A program made the translations under genes and the position numbers. From Limnoraphis robusta CS-951 (lineage in GTDB: Bacteria; Cyanobacteriota; Cyanobacteriia; Cyanobacteriales; Microcoleaceae): a stretch of 15,161 nt of DNA. How positions within the stretch are numbered: the stretch's first letter is position 1; the number at the start of each line of letters is the position of its first letter. Below are positions 13,474-15,161 of this stretch, one piece after another. The notes under the pieces are model-generated. The model saw only the letters and a program-made list of their open reading frames with translations, was not told the DNA's origin and did not search any database. Location: positions 1 to 15,161 of the forward strand of contig NZ_LATL02000111.1 in NCBI RefSeq assembly GCF_000972705.2, in the 5' to 3' direction.

Positions 13474-14952
13474 ATGAACCGACAAGACGTAATAGATGCT
13501 TATCAAGCGGGACAACGAACATTTCAGGATCTCGAAGATATTGATCTTACAGGTGTTGATCTCAGCTATAGCAATATAACAAATCTAAAAAATGTGCTGT
13601 TAGAAGGCGCAAATCTCAGCCATAGCAATATAGCAAATCTAGAAAGTGTATTGTTAGAAGGAGCCGATCTTAGCTACAGCAAAATAACAAATCTGTATCA
13701 TGTTTATTTACAAGGAGCCGATCTTAGCTACAGCAAAATAACAAATCTGTATTATGTTTATTTACAAGGTGCAAATCTCAGCCATGCCGAGTTTGAGAGG
13801 GGAAATTTTGAATATCTCGAAGATGTTGATCTCACAGGTGTTGATCTCAGCTACAGCAATATAAGCGAACTTAAAAATGTTTGTTTACAAGGAGCAAATC
13901 TCAGCCATAGCAATATACTATATCTAGAAGATGTATTGTTAGAAGGAGCCGACCTCAGCTACAGCAAGATAAGCGAACTTAAAAATGTTTGTTTACAAGG
14001 AGCAAATCTTAGCCATGCGACCTTAGAGTCAGCTTTTGAAGATGTAGACTTTCAAAGAGCTAATCTCAGTCATGCCGATTTAGGAGGGGATTCGTGTGTT
14101 AATTTTTATTATTGTGATTTAAGTGAAGCAAACTTGAGCAATACACGTTTGTTCTATGCTATTTTTTGGTGGCATTGCTGTTTTACAGGAGCTAATTTTA
14201 GTAACGCTCGTTTTTGTGAGGTTTCGTGGCACGAGTCAAGTAGGAGCGGTCAGCCTCTAGTTGATTTGCGCCAAGTTAATTTCACGAATGCCTATTTTTA
14301 TGATGCGCGTTTTTATGGATGTAATCTCAGTCACTCAACTTTTCACAACGCTAATCTTCAAGGTACATTTATTAGTGATTCTTGTCTCTGTGACTTGACT
14401 GGAGTGAGTTTGGAGGGCGTTTTTCTCAATAGTAATTGGCAATACTTTCCTAAGATAGTTTACCCTTCGGAGTTAGAAGCAATTCTACTAAAACCAGGAT
14501 TAGATCTTAGTGGTATTGATTTACAAAATCGTCGGCTTAATGAGCTTAATTTCAGCAAAGTTAATTTAACCGGTGCTAATTTAACGGGTGCTGATTTAAC
14601 GGATGCTAATTTAACGGATGCTAATTTAACGGGTGCTAATTTAACAAGAGCTAATTTAACGGGTGCTAATCTAACGGGTACTAATTTAACGGGTGCTGAT
14701 TTAACGGGTGCTGATTTAACGGATGCTAATCTAACGGGTGCTAATTTAACAAGAGCTAATCTAACGGGTGCTAATCTAACAGATGCTAATCTAACAGATG
14801 CTAATCTAACGGATGCTAATTTAGCTCAAACTTCATTAAAAAAAGCCCTATTTAAAGAAGCTAATTTAACGAATGCTTTATTTCTTACAGAAGAGCATTT
14901 GAAAGAAGCAATTTTTGCAAATACAATCATGCCGAATGGTACTCTCCTGTAA
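13474..14952 (+). CDS. Long pentapeptide-repeat protein
   Basis: This 492-residue protein consists almost wholly of pentapeptide-like repeats A(D/N)LxX, expected to form a right-handed quadrilateral beta-helix. Three zones are seen. Residues about 20-185 show an 18-residue period (pattern ADLSYSxIxxLxxVxLxG), unusual for the usual 5/20-residue geometry. Residues about 186-350 are degenerate and rich in Cys, Trp and Phe. Residues 363-452 carry 18 consecutive near-perfect pentapeptides ANLTG/ADLTD. The C-terminus ends with ANTIMPNGT, a common cap of cyanobacterial family members. No signal peptide or enzymatic domain is present. Function is unknown; family proteins are often binding or shielding scaffolds. 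It has its own extended -10 promoter, 102 bp after purH. Confidence 0.92.
   Translation: MNRQDVIDAYQAGQRTFQDLEDIDLTGVDLSYSNITNLKNVLLEGANLSHSNIANLESVLLEGADLSYSKITNLYHVYLQGADLSYSKITNLYYVYLQGANLSHAEFERGNFEYLEDVDLTGVDLSYSNISELKNVCLQGANLSHSNILYLEDVLLEGADLSYSKISELKNVCLQGANLSHATLESAFEDVDFQRANLSHADLGGDSCVNFYYCDLSEANLSNTRLFYAIFWWHCCFTGANFSNARFCEVSWHESSRSGQPLVDLRQVNFTNAYFYDARFYGCNLSHSTFHNANLQGTFISDSCLCDLTGVSLEGVFLNSNWQYFPKIVYPSELEAILLKPGLDLSGIDLQNRRLNELNFSKVNLTGANLTGADLTDANLTDANLTGANLTRANLTGANLTGTNLTGADLTGADLTDANLTGANLTRANLTGANLTDANLTDANLTDANLAQTSLKKALFKEANLTNALFLTEEHLKEAIFANTIMPNGTLL
13531..14010 (+). repeat. 54-bp coding repeats and a duplicated block
   Basis: Within the pentapeptide gene a 54-bp (18-codon) unit recurs, for example GCCGATCTTAGCTACAGCAA at 13660s and again 54 bp later, with nearly identical following bases. 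A larger block starting CTCGAAGAT recurs at 13531 and 13816, an offset of 285 bp (95 codons), with high DNA similarity. This points to recent internal duplication. Confidence 0.85.
14560..14829 (+). repeat. 15-bp tandem coding repeat (18 units)
   Basis: Eighteen 15-bp units of the type GCTAATTTAACGGGT run without interruption and encode ANLTG/ADLTD. Variation is mainly at third positions and G/D/R at the fifth residue. The order G-R-G of the fifth residue (GANLTRANLTG) recurs about 105 bp apart, suggesting a higher-order duplication of several units. Confidence 0.93.
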
Positions 14953-14955
14953 ATT

Positions 14956-14978
14956 TTTTTCTGGAGTTAACAGAAAAA
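14956..14978. terminator. Weak AT-rich hairpin after the pentapeptide gene
   Basis: TTTTTCTG (14956-14963) pairs with CAGAAAAA (14971-14978) over 8 bp with a 7-nt loop, four bases after the stop codon. Only two GC pairs support it and no long U-run follows on the plus strand, so termination strength is doubtful. Confidence 0.35.
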
Positions 14979-14989
14979 TTGAATGAATA

Positions 14990-15057
14990 AAAACCACGAA
15001 ATACAGAGAAAAACCAGAGAAAACATTCGTGTTCTCTGTATGTTCTTGGTTGGTTTT
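14990..15057. repeat. Imperfect hairpin repeat with ATTCG apex
   Basis: A stretch starting AAAACCACGAAATACAGAG and ending TTGGTTGGTTTT forms an imperfect palindrome. ATACAGAGAA on the left pairs with TTCTCTGTAT on the right, and AAAACC pairs with GGTTTT at the outer ends, with bulges. Its centre reads ATTCG (15025-15029), the same pentamer found at the apex of the 92-bp units at the left edge. It is probably a member of the same family of dispersed cyanobacterial palindromes and ends before the gene-free tail of the window. Confidence 0.7.
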
Positions 15058-15161
15058 CACCCTACAATTTTAAGGGGAAAGGCGGGTGACAGTAAAAAGT
15101 TTGGGATTTCAACAGTTCATATGATATCCGACTAATCAATCATCCCAAGTGTAGGGGCGGG

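Noticed and set aside
13531..14010. Leucine-rich repeat domain in the pentapeptide protein
   Set aside because: The 18-residue unit has Leu/Ile spacing faintly like an LRR but is shorter than LRR units and retains the A(D/N)LS pentapeptide core.
15150..15161. Terminal GTAGGGGCGGG as part of a dispersed palindrome
   Set aside because: It resembles the start of a repeat common in cyanobacteria, but the window ends before a second arm could be seen.

Overview
The window looks like a piece of a cyanobacterial chromosome. The octamer GCGATCGC (HIP1) occurs at least seven times in 15 kb. The base composition is moderately AT-rich, and the gene families (DUF2330, DUF697 GTPase, long pentapeptide-repeat protein, MtnX) and dispersed hairpin repeats fit a filamentous Oscillatoriales-type genome such as the Planktothrix/Oscillatoria/Limnoraphis group. 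The genus is a guess. No phage, transposase, CRISPR or tRNA was seen.

Layout. Positions 1-268 hold three head-to-tail copies of a 92-bp unit that can fold into a hairpin. From 291 to 6273 five genes run on the minus strand (transcription order mtnX-like phosphatase, patatin, RnfD/NqrB-like membrane protein, secreted DUF2330 protein, membrane-inserted alpha/beta hydrolase). Spacings of 28-117 bp suggest one or two operons concerned with the envelope, lipids and membrane redox. From 6583 to 9982 lies a group of pterin/folate-flavoured genes whose strands alternate. It comprises an SDR oxidoreductase and a strongly diverged dihydropteroate-synthase (DHPS) homologue (plus strand, 64 bp apart), folK (minus), then folB and a Nudix hydrolase (plus, 30 bp apart). 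A minus-strand membrane-anchored Era-like GTPase with a DUF697 domain follows. Divergent from it is purH, whose AICAR transformylase uses 10-formyl-tetrahydrofolate. The last gene (13474-14952) encodes a long pentapeptide-repeat protein built from DNA-level tandem repeats of 54 bp and 15 bp. The window closes with another ATTCG-centred hairpin repeat resembling the one at the left edge.

Working together. FolB and FolK catalyse consecutive steps to 6-hydroxymethyl-dihydropterin diphosphate. The Nudix enzyme beside folB is a natural candidate for the dihydroneopterin-triphosphate pyrophosphatase that precedes FolB. The DHPS-like protein keeps the fold signatures and several pterin-site residues but lacks the DHPS loop 1 and loop 2 motifs and the catalytic-loop lysine, so it is unlikely to be an ordinary FolP. 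Paired with an SDR of the family that contains pteridine reductases, it is the best candidate here for an undescribed pterin-related activity. This is an inference from sequence and context; no experiment or database search supports it here.
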